From contig CAZGTQ010000068.1 of NCBI GenBank assembly GCA_964528575.1, positions 1-28,078 of the forward strand: a DNA stretch of 28,078 bases, given 5' to 3'. The notes beneath the pieces are model-generated. The model ran no database searches and was not told the DNA's origin. It was given only the letters and a program-made list of their open reading frames with translations. Origin of the DNA: CAZGTQ01 sp964528575. Lineage in GTDB: Bacteria > Planctomycetota > UBA1135 > GCA-002686595. The position numbers and the translations under genes are program-made. This document shows, in pieces, positions 14,530 to 22,455 of this stretch. Each line of letters starts with the position of its first letter. Position 1 is the first letter of the stretch.

Positions 14530-16197
14530 TCACCGCGCCAGCTCCAGCTCGAGCCGGCGGCGGCGCTCGAGCATGTCCAGCTCCAACGAGATGGGGCGGA
14601 AGCCCGGCGCTTCGAACCGCAGGAGCCTGCGGACGCGGTGCTCGAGCTCGATCGTGCGGCCGCCGCCGGTCGGTATCCACCCCCAGATGGGCGGCACGGG
14701 CGCGAGAGCGGTCGTCCAATCGTCCACGCGCGCTCCGAGCGCCAGGTCCACGAGCGCGATCTCGAGCACCGCGCCGTAGGTCGTCAGGGTCCCGCCGCGC
14801 AAGTTCTCGACGTAGATCGGCGCGAGCTCGATCGGCTCGAGCACGACCGCCACCTCGACCGGCGCGTCCGTGACCGCGGCGGCGAGCGCCACGCCGGCGC
14901 CGCGGAGCGCGCCGGCGACGTCGGGGGGACCAGAGGACAAGGCGTCGAAGCGGTGCTCGACCCCCACCGTGCCGGCGATGCGGCCGCCGCCGAACGAAAC
15001 CCGACTGCCGTCCGCGCCCTCGAAGCGCACGTTGAGCTCGCTCCCCTGGACCGCGCGGCCGTCGGGCAACGTGCCGCGGAAGACGAACGTCACCGACGGC
15101 GGCAAGCGCACGACGATCTCACGCGCGTCGTCGCGCCAGTCGTGCCCGACGCTCCGCACGCCGGGCACGTGCTCCTGCGTCGGAATCCAGATCTCGCCGT
15201 CCGCGTCCGCGACCTGCGGAGGGAAGTCGAAGCGTCCATCGGCATCCGTGGACGCCTGGGCCCACCACGCGAGACGCCGGCCGCCGCCTTCGAGCGGCGC
15301 TCCTCCGGCGAGGGCGTAGAGCCGCAGGTACGCGACGCCCGCGCCCGACGCGTCCACCACGCGGCCGCCGATGCGCACCGCGGGCTCGAGCGCGACGACG
15401 AGACCCGCGACCGTCGGCCGCTCGGCGTCGAGCACGACCGAGCGCGCGGCCGGGCGGTGTCGGTCGTGTTCGAAGTCGAGCTCCCACCCCTCGAGCCGGT
15501 CGACCGAATGGCGCCACGTCACGCGGAACCGTCCCGCAGCGTCGCTGCGCGCCGTCGCCTGCGGCTCGAACCGCTCCGACAGAACGAAGCCGCTCGCCGT
15601 CGCGTGCGTCTCGGTCGGCTCGCGCGCTCGCACGAGCGCGTTCGGCACGGCGGCGCCGCTCGCCGCGTCGATGACCGTCCCCTCGACGACGTAGTCGAAG
15701 TCGATCCAGACGTTCACTTCGCGATCCTCGTCGAGCGCTACGTCACCGAGCTCGTCCGTCGTCGGGACGAGCGCGACATCGTTCCACGCCGGCGGCGGCT
15801 CGATGCGCGCGGCGCGCACGACGGCGCCGCGCGGCAGCTCGATTGCATAGCCCGCGCCGTCGATCCGCGCCGGCGCCGTGCGCTCGACGCCGTCGTGCAC
15901 GAAGACGAGCGCGACGCTCGCGGCGGCGACCGGCTCGCCGGTGCCGAGGCGGCGCACGAGGCCCGCGAGGCGGCAGAGCGCGGCGTCCGTGTGCGCAACG
16001 CGCGCGAGCGGCGTCGCGTGCTCGGCGCGGGTCGGCGGAGCTCCGGGCTGCGCCTCGGTCCGTGTCGCCTGCAGCGCCTCGTGCGCTTCCAGCGATGCGG
16101 CGGAGCCTGCGTCGCGGTCGCGGAGCGCGAGACGGACTCCGAGCGCGAGCAGCGTGACGCAGACGACGGCGGCGAGCAGCCTCCGCACGGCGCTCAC
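14530..16197 (-). CDS. Exported protein with carboxypeptidase-regulatory-like beta domains
   Basis: A 555-residue protein. Residues 1-25 (RRLLAAVVCVTLLALGVRLAL) form a signal anchor. Beta-sandwich domains of the carboxypeptidase-regulatory type follow, with repeats such as YVVEGTVIDAASGAAVPNAL, VRIGGRVVDASGAGVAYLRL and ASTDADGRFDFP. It is the same domain class as in the sigma fusion at 6481-10017, but here without a sigma part. The domains are probably binding or structural and lie outside the cytoplasmic membrane. GTG 16197 is preceded by GAGGAG and sits 7 nt after the stop of the ATP-grasp gene, so it is the third gene of the glgA transcription unit. No enzyme motif is visible. Confidence 0.83.
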   Translation of the reverse strand: MSAVRRLLAAVVCVTLLALGVRLALRDRDAGSAASLEAHEALQATRTEAQPGAPPTRAEHATPLARVAHTDAALCRLAGLVRRLGTGEPVAAASVALVFVHDGVERTAPARIDGAGYAIELPRGAVVRAARIEPPPAWNDVALVPTTDELGDVALDEDREVNVWIDFDYVVEGTVIDAASGAAVPNALVRAREPTETHATASGFVLSERFEPQATARSDAAGRFRVTWRHSVDRLEGWELDFEHDRHRPAARSVVLDAERPTVAGLVVALEPAVRIGGRVVDASGAGVAYLRLYALAGGAPLEGGGRRLAWWAQASTDADGRFDFPPQVADADGEIWIPTQEHVPGVRSVGHDWRDDAREIVVRLPPSVTFVFRGTLPDGRAVQGSELNVRFEGADGSRVSFGGGRIAGTVGVEHRFDALSSGPPDVAGALRGAGVALAAAVTDAPVEVAVVLEPIELAPIYVENLRGGTLTTYGAVLEIALVDLALGARVDDWTTALAPVPPIWGWIPTGGGRTIELEHRVRRLLRFEAPGFRPISLELDMLERRRRLELELAR

Positions 16198-16204
16198 CCG
16201 CTCC

Positions 16205-17428
16205 TCAGTCTCCCGCGCGGAGCTGCACGCGGCGGCCGATGTCGTCGAGGATGCCGCGGAGCGCGTCGTAGTCGGGGTGGCGCAGCCGCATCCAGGCGTT
16301 GGCCATGTAGCCGGCGCTCGGCGGCTGCGTCGGCGTGCCGGCGGGCGGGAAGTGGCAGTCGATGACGTGCTCGCCGTAGTCGCGGCCCACGGCCTCCAGG
16401 CCCTCGACGTGCGTGATGCGGCCGTCGCGGTCGGGGCGCAGCGCGATCATGCCGGCCGCATAGCGGCGCGAGGCGCGTGCGTCCGTGTGGCCGTGGACGA
16501 GGAGCTGCGCCCACTCGCGGTAGAGATCGAGGTCGTTCGCCGCGGAGTAGAGGTCCCACACCATCACGCCCGGCGGCCGACAGCCGATCTCGCTGAAGCG
16601 CAGGCCCTTGGGGCCGAAGAACCACTCCATGTGCGTCGGCGACGTGCCGATGTCGAGCACCGTGAGCACGCGGCGGCCGAAGTCGCGCAGCTCGGCGTAC
16701 GAGTCGTGCTCGACGCGGTTGGTCGTCACGACCTGCGGCGAGATCCAGCGCGTGCGCATCGCCTCGAGCACGCCCGGATAGTAGTGCGACACGAACTCGT
16801 GCACGACGTGGCCGTTCGCGGTGAGCGTGTCCCAAAAGCCCTCGTGGCCCTCGACGAACTCTTCGACCGCGACCGACGCGCCGCGGTCGACGCGGCACGC
16901 GCGCAAAGCCGCGTCGAGCTGCTCGCCGTCGTCGACGCGCGTCGTTCCGGACGCGCCCGCGCCGTCGCGCGGCTTGACGATCAACGGATAGCCGACGCGC
17001 TCGGCGAACGCGACGCCCTCCTCGACCGACGCGACGCCCGCCGACTGCGCCGTCGCGACGCCCGCGTCGCGCAGCACCTCCTTCATCGACGGCTTGTCGC
17101 GGCACAGCCACGCCGTGCGCGTCGACGTGCCCGGGATCGTGCACGCCTCCCGCACGCGCGCCGCCGCCATGACGTGCGCCTCCACCGTCGCCTCGAGCCG
17201 ATCGACCCACTCGCGCGCCTGCACGCGGCGCACCGCGTCGTGCAACGCGCCCTCGTCGACGACCGACGACACGCGCTCGTAGCGGTGGAGCCAGCCCTTC
17301 AGCTCGTCGTCGAGCGCCTCGACCGGCGACTCGCCGATGCCCGTGACGCGCGCTCCGACCTGGGACAGCGCGCGCACGAACTGGCGCTGGTTGCGCGGGA
17401 ACGACGGCTCGACGAAGAGGACGTGCAT
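16205..17428 (-). CDS. ATP-grasp ligase (paralogue A)
   Basis: A 407-residue carboxylate ligase of the ATP-grasp fold, which activates a carboxylate as acyl-phosphate for attack by an amine or another nucleophile. The preATP-grasp region begins MHVLFVEPSFPRNQRQFV. CRDKPSMKEVLRDAGV (RDK at 110-112) is the linker helix. VGYPLIVKPRDGAGASGT holds the ATP-binding Lys152 and the glycine-rich loop. SVAVEEFVEG is the hinge strand. HMEWF (266-270) precedes the metal motif SEIGCRPPG (Glu280, Arg284), in which the usual Asn of ExNxR is Gly. Two paralogues lie across the divergent promoter at 19017 and 20267. It starts 5 nt after the glgA stop, so the two genes are probably co-expressed. The substrate is unknown. 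Confidence 0.9.
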   Translation of the reverse strand: MHVLFVEPSFPRNQRQFVRALSQVGARVTGIGESPVEALDDELKGWLHRYERVSSVVDEGALHDAVRRVQAREWVDRLEATVEAHVMAAARVREACTIPGTSTRTAWLCRDKPSMKEVLRDAGVATAQSAGVASVEEGVAFAERVGYPLIVKPRDGAGASGTTRVDDGEQLDAALRACRVDRGASVAVEEFVEGHEGFWDTLTANGHVVHEFVSHYYPGVLEAMRTRWISPQVVTTNRVEHDSYAELRDFGRRVLTVLDIGTSPTHMEWFFGPKGLRFSEIGCRPPGVMVWDLYSAANDLDLYREWAQLLVHGHTDARASRRYAAGMIALRPDRDGRITHVEGLEAVGRDYGEHVIDCHFPPAGTPTQPPSAGYMANAWMRLRHPDYDALRGILDDIGRRVQLRAGD

Positions 17429-17433
17429 GCCGC

Positions 17434-18963
17434 TCACTCCGAAGCGATCTTGCGGTAGAGGTCGACGTAGAGCGCGGACTGGCGCTCCCAGGAGAAGTCG
17501 CGCGCCATCCCGTTGCGCACGAGCGTCGCCCACGCCGCCCGATCGCGCCAGACGTCGAGCGCGTGGAGCAGCGTGTGGTACAGCGCCTCGGACGAGTAGT
17601 CGTAGAAGACGAAGCCCGTCCCCGCGCGCTGCTCGGGATCCCAGCGCTCGACCGTGTCCGCCAGCCCGCCGGTGTGGCGCACGATCGGCACGGTGCCGTA
17701 GCGCAGGCTGTACATCTGGTTCAGGCCGCACGGCTCGTAACGCGACGGCATCAGGAACGCGTCCGCGCCCGCCTCGATCCAGTGCGCGAGGCCGTCGTGG
17801 TAGCCGAAGTACACGGCGACCTTGGTCGGGAACGCGTCGCGCAGGGACTGGAACCAGCGCTCCTGACGCTCCTCGCCGCTGCCGAGCACGACGAGGCGCA
17901 CGTCCTCGTTCTCGACGATCCGCGGCAGGATCTCCGGCAAGAGATCGAGCCCCTTCTGGCCGGCGAAGCGCGAGATGATCCCGAGGACCATCGGACCCGG
18001 GGAGCCGCTCCCTGCCGCGAGCCCCATCCGCTCGAGCAGCGCCGCCTTGCAGCGCGCCTTGCCCGACAAATCGTTCGCGTCGTATGTCGCCGGAATGCGC
18101 TCGTCGGTGCGCGGGTTCCACTCGCCGGCGTCGACCCCGTTGACGATCCCGTCGAGATGGTCGGCGCGCTCGCGCAGCAGCCCCTCGAGCCCCATCCCGT
18201 GCTCGGAGTCCTGGATCTCGCGCGCGTACGTCTCGCTGACGGTCGACAGCCGCGACGCCCAGATGATCCCGGTCTCGAGGAAGTTGACGCGGCCCTGCGC
18301 GAGATGCTCCTGGTGGAAGCGCGCGCGCAGGTCCGCCATGCCGATGCGATCGACCGCGTCGGCGCCGAACACGCCCTGGTAGCCGATGTTGTGCAGCGAG
18401 AGGAGCGTGCGCGTGCGCGCGAACAGCTCGTCCCACGCGTAGCGCGTGCGCAGGAGCAGCGGCAGGAGCCCCGTGTGCCAGTCGTTGCAGTGCATGACGT
18501 CGGGCGCCCAGCCGGTCTGCTGGAACGACTCGATCGCCGCGCGGCAGAACGTCGCCCAGCGCACCGGCTCGTCCTCGTCCTGCGTGTAGTACCCGTCGCG
18601 GTGGAACAGCTCGGGACAGTCGACGAGGTGCACGGCGAGCGAGCGTCCGCCGGTGCGCTCCGAGTCGGGCAGCGTCGTGCGGCGCAGGGCGACGGAGAGC
18701 GTGCGGCCCGGCACGTCGAGGCGCAGGTCGGCGGCGCCGGGCAGCGGCTCGACCGGCGCGTCGGTCAGCAAGGTGCCGTAGCGCGGCAGGACGATGCGGA
18801 CGTCGTGCCCGCGGCGGTGCAGCGCGCGCCCGAGCGCGGAGACGACGTCCGCCAGGCCGCCGGTCTTGGCGAACGGCGTGGCCTCGGACGCGACCAGGGC
18901 GATCTGGAGCGGCGCGAGCTCCCGGCCTGTTGCTGGCCGCGCTGCTGGTCGTGTCGGAGCCAT
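17434..18963 (-). CDS. glgA: Glycogen synthase (ADP-glucose-dependent, GT5)
   Basis: A 509-residue glucosyltransferase that extends alpha-1,4-glucan from ADP-glucose (GT5, GT-B fold). QIALVASEATPFAKTGGLADVVSALG carries the KTGGL nucleotide-sugar loop (Lys33). HCNDWHTGLLPLLL, LLSLHNIGYQGVFG and IVNGVDAGEWNP are standard blocks. The C-terminal Rossmann domain has ISRFAGQKGLDLL and PSRYEPCGLNQMYSLRYG followed by TGGLADTV. Length is normal. An upstream ATG at 19008 would add 15 residues unlike the family, so 18963 is chosen. A minus-strand TAGACT lies 11 nt before it. The other glycogen genes (glgB, glgC, glgP) are absent here; instead the gene leads a unit with an ATP-grasp ligase. Confidence 0.95.
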   Translation of the reverse strand: MAPTRPAARPATGRELAPLQIALVASEATPFAKTGGLADVVSALGRALHRRGHDVRIVLPRYGTLLTDAPVEPLPGAADLRLDVPGRTLSVALRRTTLPDSERTGGRSLAVHLVDCPELFHRDGYYTQDEDEPVRWATFCRAAIESFQQTGWAPDVMHCNDWHTGLLPLLLRTRYAWDELFARTRTLLSLHNIGYQGVFGADAVDRIGMADLRARFHQEHLAQGRVNFLETGIIWASRLSTVSETYAREIQDSEHGMGLEGLLRERADHLDGIVNGVDAGEWNPRTDERIPATYDANDLSGKARCKAALLERMGLAAGSGSPGPMVLGIISRFAGQKGLDLLPEILPRIVENEDVRLVVLGSGEERQERWFQSLRDAFPTKVAVYFGYHDGLAHWIEAGADAFLMPSRYEPCGLNQMYSLRYGTVPIVRHTGGLADTVERWDPEQRAGTGFVFYDYSSEALYHTLLHALDVWRDRAAWATLVRNGMARDFSWERQSALYVDLYRKIASE

Positions 18964-18974
18964 GGGGGGCGCAC

Positions 18975-19008
18975 AGTCTATCCGCGACGCGTGCGGGCTC
19001 CCTATCAT
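18975..19008. promoter_or_regulatory. Divergent promoter region between glgA and the ATP-grasp cluster
   Basis: On the minus strand TAGACT (18980-18975) lies 11 nt before the glgA ATG. On the plus strand TATCAT (19003-19008) lies 8 nt before ATG 19017. Both units would thus start from one 53-bp gap, with very short or no leaders, suggesting joint control. No -35 consensus or Shine-Dalgarno sequence is clear. Confidence 0.4.
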
Positions 19009-19016
19009 CGTGGGCC

Positions 19017-20270
19017 ATGGCTTGTGTCGTCTTCGTGGCCCCGTACGCGCTCGACAGCACGCTGCGCTTCCTGCGCGCGGCCGCAGCGCTCCCGCGCGTG
19101 CGCCTGGGAGTCGTGTCCCAGGAGCCGGCCGACGCGCTCGCGGCCAAGCTCCCGGCGGACGAGCGGACGCGGATCGCGAGCCACGTCCAGATCGAGAACG
19201 CGCTCGACCCAGACCAGCTCGAGCAGGCGGTGCGGCGCGCCGCGCGCGACCTCGGCGGCCGCGTCGAGCGGCTGCTCGGCATCCTCGAGCCGCTCCAGGA
19301 GCCGCTCGCGCTCGTGCGGGAGCGCCTGGGCGTGCGCGGCATGGACGCGGGCGAGGCGCGCCGGTTCCGCGACAAGGCGCACATGAAGGACGTCCTGCGT
19401 GCGCGCGGGCTGCCCTGCGCGCGCCACCTGCTCGCGCGCAACGCCGACGAGGCGCTGCTCTTCGCCGACCGCATGCTGCCGCTCGTCGCGAAGCCGCCGG
19501 CGGGCGCGGGCGCGATCGACACGTTCCGCGTCGAGGAGCGCGGGCAGCTCGAATCGTGGCTGCGCGCGAACCCGCCGAGCCCGCAGCGTCCGCTCCTGCT
19601 CGAGGAGTTCATCCAGGGCGAGGAGCACTCGTTCGACTCGATCACGATCGGCGGCGAGCACGTCTTCGCGTCGATCTCGTCGTACGCGCCGACGCCGCTC
19701 GAGGTGATGCGCACGCCGTGGATCCAGTGGACGGTGCTGCTGCCGCGCTCGATCGACGGCCCGGAGTACGGCCCGATCCGCGAAGCGGGTCCCGCGGCGC
19801 TGCGCGCGCTCGGCATGGTCACCGGGATGTCGCACATGGAGTGGTTCCGCCGCCCGGACGGCTCGATCGCGATTTCGGAGGTCGCGGCGCGGCCGCCGGG
19901 CGCGCAGTTCACGAGCTTGATGAGCCATGCGCACGACCACGACTTCTACCGCGCGTGGGCCGAGGTCATGGTGTTCGAGCGCTTCGAGCCGCCGCAGCGC
20001 AAGTTCGCGGCCGGCGCGGCGTACCTGCGCGGCCAGGGCGTCGGCACCGTGCTCGGCGTCGAGGGAGCGGACGAGCTGCGGCGCGAGCTCGGCGATCTCG
20101 TCGTCGAAGCCAAGCTCCCCCGCCGCGGCCAGCCGAAGGCGGCGAGCTACGAGGGCGAGGGCTACGTGATCCTGCGCCACCCCGAGACCGAGGTCGTCGC
20201 CGAGGGGCTGCGCCGCGTCGTCCAAACGCTGCGCGTGAAGCTGGGAACGGAGAGCGGAGCAAGCTCGTGA
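19017..20270 (+). CDS. ATP-grasp ligase (paralogue B)
   Basis: A 417-residue ATP-grasp protein paralogous to the ones at 16205 and 20267. Visible parts are MACVVFVAPYALDSTLRFL at the N-terminus, FRDKAHMKDVLRARGL (RDK 118-120), PLVAKPPAGAGAIDTFRV with Lys159 and the glycine loop, LLLEEFIQGEEHSFDSI as hinge, and GMSHMEWFRRPDG (HMEWF 273-277) before SEVAARPPG (Glu288, Arg292). The canonical metal-binding Asn is Ala. It is likely to form an amide or ester bond with ATP, but the partners cannot be read. It opens the plus-strand unit that also holds a second ATP-grasp, an S51-like protein and an esterase. Its stop overlaps the next start by 4 bp. Confidence 0.9.
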   Translation: MACVVFVAPYALDSTLRFLRAAAALPRVRLGVVSQEPADALAAKLPADERTRIASHVQIENALDPDQLEQAVRRAARDLGGRVERLLGILEPLQEPLALVRERLGVRGMDAGEARRFRDKAHMKDVLRARGLPCARHLLARNADEALLFADRMLPLVAKPPAGAGAIDTFRVEERGQLESWLRANPPSPQRPLLLEEFIQGEEHSFDSITIGGEHVFASISSYAPTPLEVMRTPWIQWTVLLPRSIDGPEYGPIREAGPAALRALGMVTGMSHMEWFRRPDGSIAISEVAARPPGAQFTSLMSHAHDHDFYRAWAEVMVFERFEPPQRKFAAGAAYLRGQGVGTVLGVEGADELRRELGDLVVEAKLPRRGQPKAASYEGEGYVILRHPETEVVAEGLRRVVQTLRVKLGTESGASS

Positions 20271-21493
20271 ACGTGCTGATGATCTCGCCGGGCTTCCCCG
20301 ACGACATGCCGTACTTCACCCGCGGCCTCGCGCGCGTCGGGGCGCGCGTGATCGGCGTCGGCGACCAGCCGAAGGACGCGCTCCGGCCCGACGTCGCCGA
20401 GGCGCTGTCGGCCTATCTGTGCGTCGCGAAGCTGTGGGACGAGGAGCGTACCGTCGACGAGGTCGAGCGTTGGCTCGCGTCGTACGGCGCGCGCGTCGAT
20501 CGCGTCGAGTGCCTGTGGGAGCCGGGCGTCCTGCTCGCGGCGAAGCTGCGCGCGCGGCTCGGACTCGAGGGGCTCAGCGTCGACCAGGCGATCGCGTTCC
20601 GCGACAAGGAGACGATGAAGCAGCGGCTCGACGCCGCGGGCATCCGCACGCCGCACCACTACCGCGCGCGCACGAAGGACGAGGTGCGGGCGGGCGCCGA
20701 GACGATCGGCTTCCCCGTAATCGTCAAGCCGATCGCGGGCGCGGGCTCGGCGGACACGTACACCGCGCGCTCGGACGACGAGCTCGAGGCCGCGCTCGCC
20801 GCGCTCGGCCACGTGGAGGAGGTGTCGGTCGAGGAGTACATCGAGGGCGAGGAGTACACCTACGACACCGTGTGCGCCGACGGGCGCATCCTGTTCCAGA
20901 ACGTCGGTTGGTATCGCCCCAAGCCGCTCGTCGCGCGGCAGAACCCGTGGATCAGCCAGCAGTGCATCTGCTTGCGCGACATCGCGGCGCCGGAGATCTC
21001 CGTCGGCGTCGAGCTAGGCCACCGCGTGCTGGGTGCGCTCGGCTTCCGCACGGGCTTCACGCACATGGAGTGGTTCCGCACGCCCGCGGGCGAGGCGATC
21101 TTCGGCGAGATCGCGGCCCGCTCGCCGGGTGGCCGCCTGACGCACGGCATGAACCTCTCGTGCGACATCGACCTGTTCACGGGCTGGGCCGAGGCCGTCT
21201 GCACCGGCCGCCTCTCGCAGGACACGACGAAGAAGTACAACGCCGCGCTCGTCTTCAAGCGCGCGCAGGGCGCCGGCGAGCGCATCGCGCGCATCGTGGG
21301 GCTCGAGGCGATCCTCGCCGAGCACGGCGAGCACGTCCCGGTGCTCGACCTCGTCCCCGTCGGCGCGCCGCGCCGCGACTGGACGCAGGTCGTGACGGGC
21401 GACGGCTGGATGATCGCGCGCCACCCGGACCTCGCGACGACCGTGCGCATCGCGAATCGCCTCAGCACCGAGGTGCGGGTGATCGCGGGTTGA
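20267..21493 (+). CDS. ATP-grasp ligase (paralogue C)
   Basis: A 408-residue ATP-grasp protein, close to paralogue A in layout. The N-terminus MNVLMISPGFPDDMPYFTRG matches the preATP-grasp start of paralogue A. FRDKETMKQRLDAAGI (RDK 112-114), FPVIVKPIAGAGSADTY (Lys154), VSVEEYIEGEEYTYDTV and GFTHMEWFRTPAG (HMEWF 266-270) are followed by GEIAARSPGG (Glu281, Arg285). As in B, Ala replaces the usual Asn of the metal motif. The GTG start at 20267 overlaps the stop of B by 4 bp, and its own stop overlaps the TTG start of the S51-like gene. B and C may act in succession or together on one substrate, although this is inference. Confidence 0.9.
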   Translation: MNVLMISPGFPDDMPYFTRGLARVGARVIGVGDQPKDALRPDVAEALSAYLCVAKLWDEERTVDEVERWLASYGARVDRVECLWEPGVLLAAKLRARLGLEGLSVDQAIAFRDKETMKQRLDAAGIRTPHHYRARTKDEVRAGAETIGFPVIVKPIAGAGSADTYTARSDDELEAALAALGHVEEVSVEEYIEGEEYTYDTVCADGRILFQNVGWYRPKPLVARQNPWISQQCICLRDIAAPEISVGVELGHRVLGALGFRTGFTHMEWFRTPAGEAIFGEIAARSPGGRLTHGMNLSCDIDLFTGWAEAVCTGRLSQDTTKKYNAALVFKRAQGAGERIARIVGLEAILAEHGEHVPVLDLVPVGAPRRDWTQVVTGDGWMIARHPDLATTVRIANRLSTEVRVIAG

Positions 21494-22455
21494 GCGCGCG
21501 CCGGCTCCTCTTGCTCGCGCCTCAGCGCGAGGTGCGCACCGTCGCGGACGCGGTGCGCGATCTGGGCGTGAGCGGGCCCATCGCGACCGTGACCGCGGGC
21601 TGGGAAGAGCGCGAGCGCGAGGTCTCCGAGCTCGCCGAGCACCTCGCGCAGCTCCCCGGCGTGTCCGTGCGTCACCTGCGGCTGTTCCCGCGGGCCGAGA
21701 CGCTCTTTCGCGAGGATCCCGAGGTGCGGGAGCTGCTGTTCGAGCGCTACGACCGGCTGCGCGAGCTCCAAGCGCTCTACCGGCTGCGCCTCGCGCCGCA
21801 GCTCGACGCGTGCCGCGCGCTCTTCGCGCGGACCGATCCGGCGGCGCCCGATCGCTTGCACGGACCCGAGGTCGAGGACGCGATCGGGGGCGTGCGCGCG
21901 CTCGACGCGCACCACCTCGCGCGCGCGCGAGAGCTCGACGCCGAGGTCGCCGAGCGGCTCGCCGTGTCGCGCCGGCCGTCGATCGCGCGCCACCGCGCCG
22001 AGCTCGCGCGCGTCGTCGACGGCGTCGGGGCGCTGCTGGTCGCCGGCGGCCACGTCGGCATCCTCCTGAACCGACTGCGCCTGTTCGACGTGCTCGAGCT
22101 CGTGCCGCACGTGCCGATCGTCGCGTGGTCGGGCGGCGCGATGGTGATGAGCGACCGCATCGTGCTGTTCCACGACAGCCCGCCCGAGGGGCCGGGCGAC
22201 GCGGAGGTGTACGCGCCGGGGCTGGGGCTCGCGCACGGCGTCGTGCCGCTGCCGCACGCGAAGCACAGGCTGCGGCTCGACGATCGCGCGCGCGTCGCGC
22301 TGTTCGCGCGGCGGTTCGCGCCGGACGCGTGCGTCGCGCTCGACGGCGGAGAGCGGCTGGACGGCGTCGCCGGAGGCGATCGCTGGGAACCGTCGGAGGG
22401 CGCGCGCCTACTGCGTGCGGACGGACGCGTCGCCGCGCAGGGGGACGTGCGGTGA
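21490..22455 (+). CDS. Peptidase S51 / class I glutamine-amidotransferase-like protein
   Basis: A 321-residue protein that resembles the S51 family (peptidase E, cyanophycinase) and related class I amidotransferase-like folds. ALLVAGGHVGILLNRLRLFD (GGHVG 186-190) and PIVAWSGGAMVMSDRIVLFH contain the nucleophile elbow with Ser214 in WSGGA, where typical S51 has SAGA. His228 and His250-259 are candidate catalytic bases. Residues 60-165 are a long helical, Arg-rich part not usual for the family. Probable activity is hydrolysis of an amide bond next to an acidic residue, or release from a precursor. TTG 21490 overlaps the previous stop (TTGA), and no better start exists. Its neighbours suggest it trims the product of the ligases. 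Confidence 0.72.
   Translation: MSARRLLLLAPQREVRTVADAVRDLGVSGPIATVTAGWEEREREVSELAEHLAQLPGVSVRHLRLFPRAETLFREDPEVRELLFERYDRLRELQALYRLRLAPQLDACRALFARTDPAAPDRLHGPEVEDAIGGVRALDAHHLARARELDAEVAERLAVSRRPSIARHRAELARVVDGVGALLVAGGHVGILLNRLRLFDVLELVPHVPIVAWSGGAMVMSDRIVLFHDSPPEGPGDAEVYAPGLGLAHGVVPLPHAKHRLRLDDRARVALFARRFAPDACVALDGGERLDGVAGGDRWEPSEGARLLRADGRVAAQGDVR

Noticed and set aside
18964..19008. Upstream start for glgA at 19008 (15 extra residues).
   Set aside because: The extra residues do not match GlgA N-termini, and the minus-strand TAGACT lies between the two starts.
19017..21493. Cyanophycin synthetase.
   Set aside because: These ATP-grasp proteins are about 410 residues and lack the Mur-ligase-like half of CphA; only a loose functional parallel remains.
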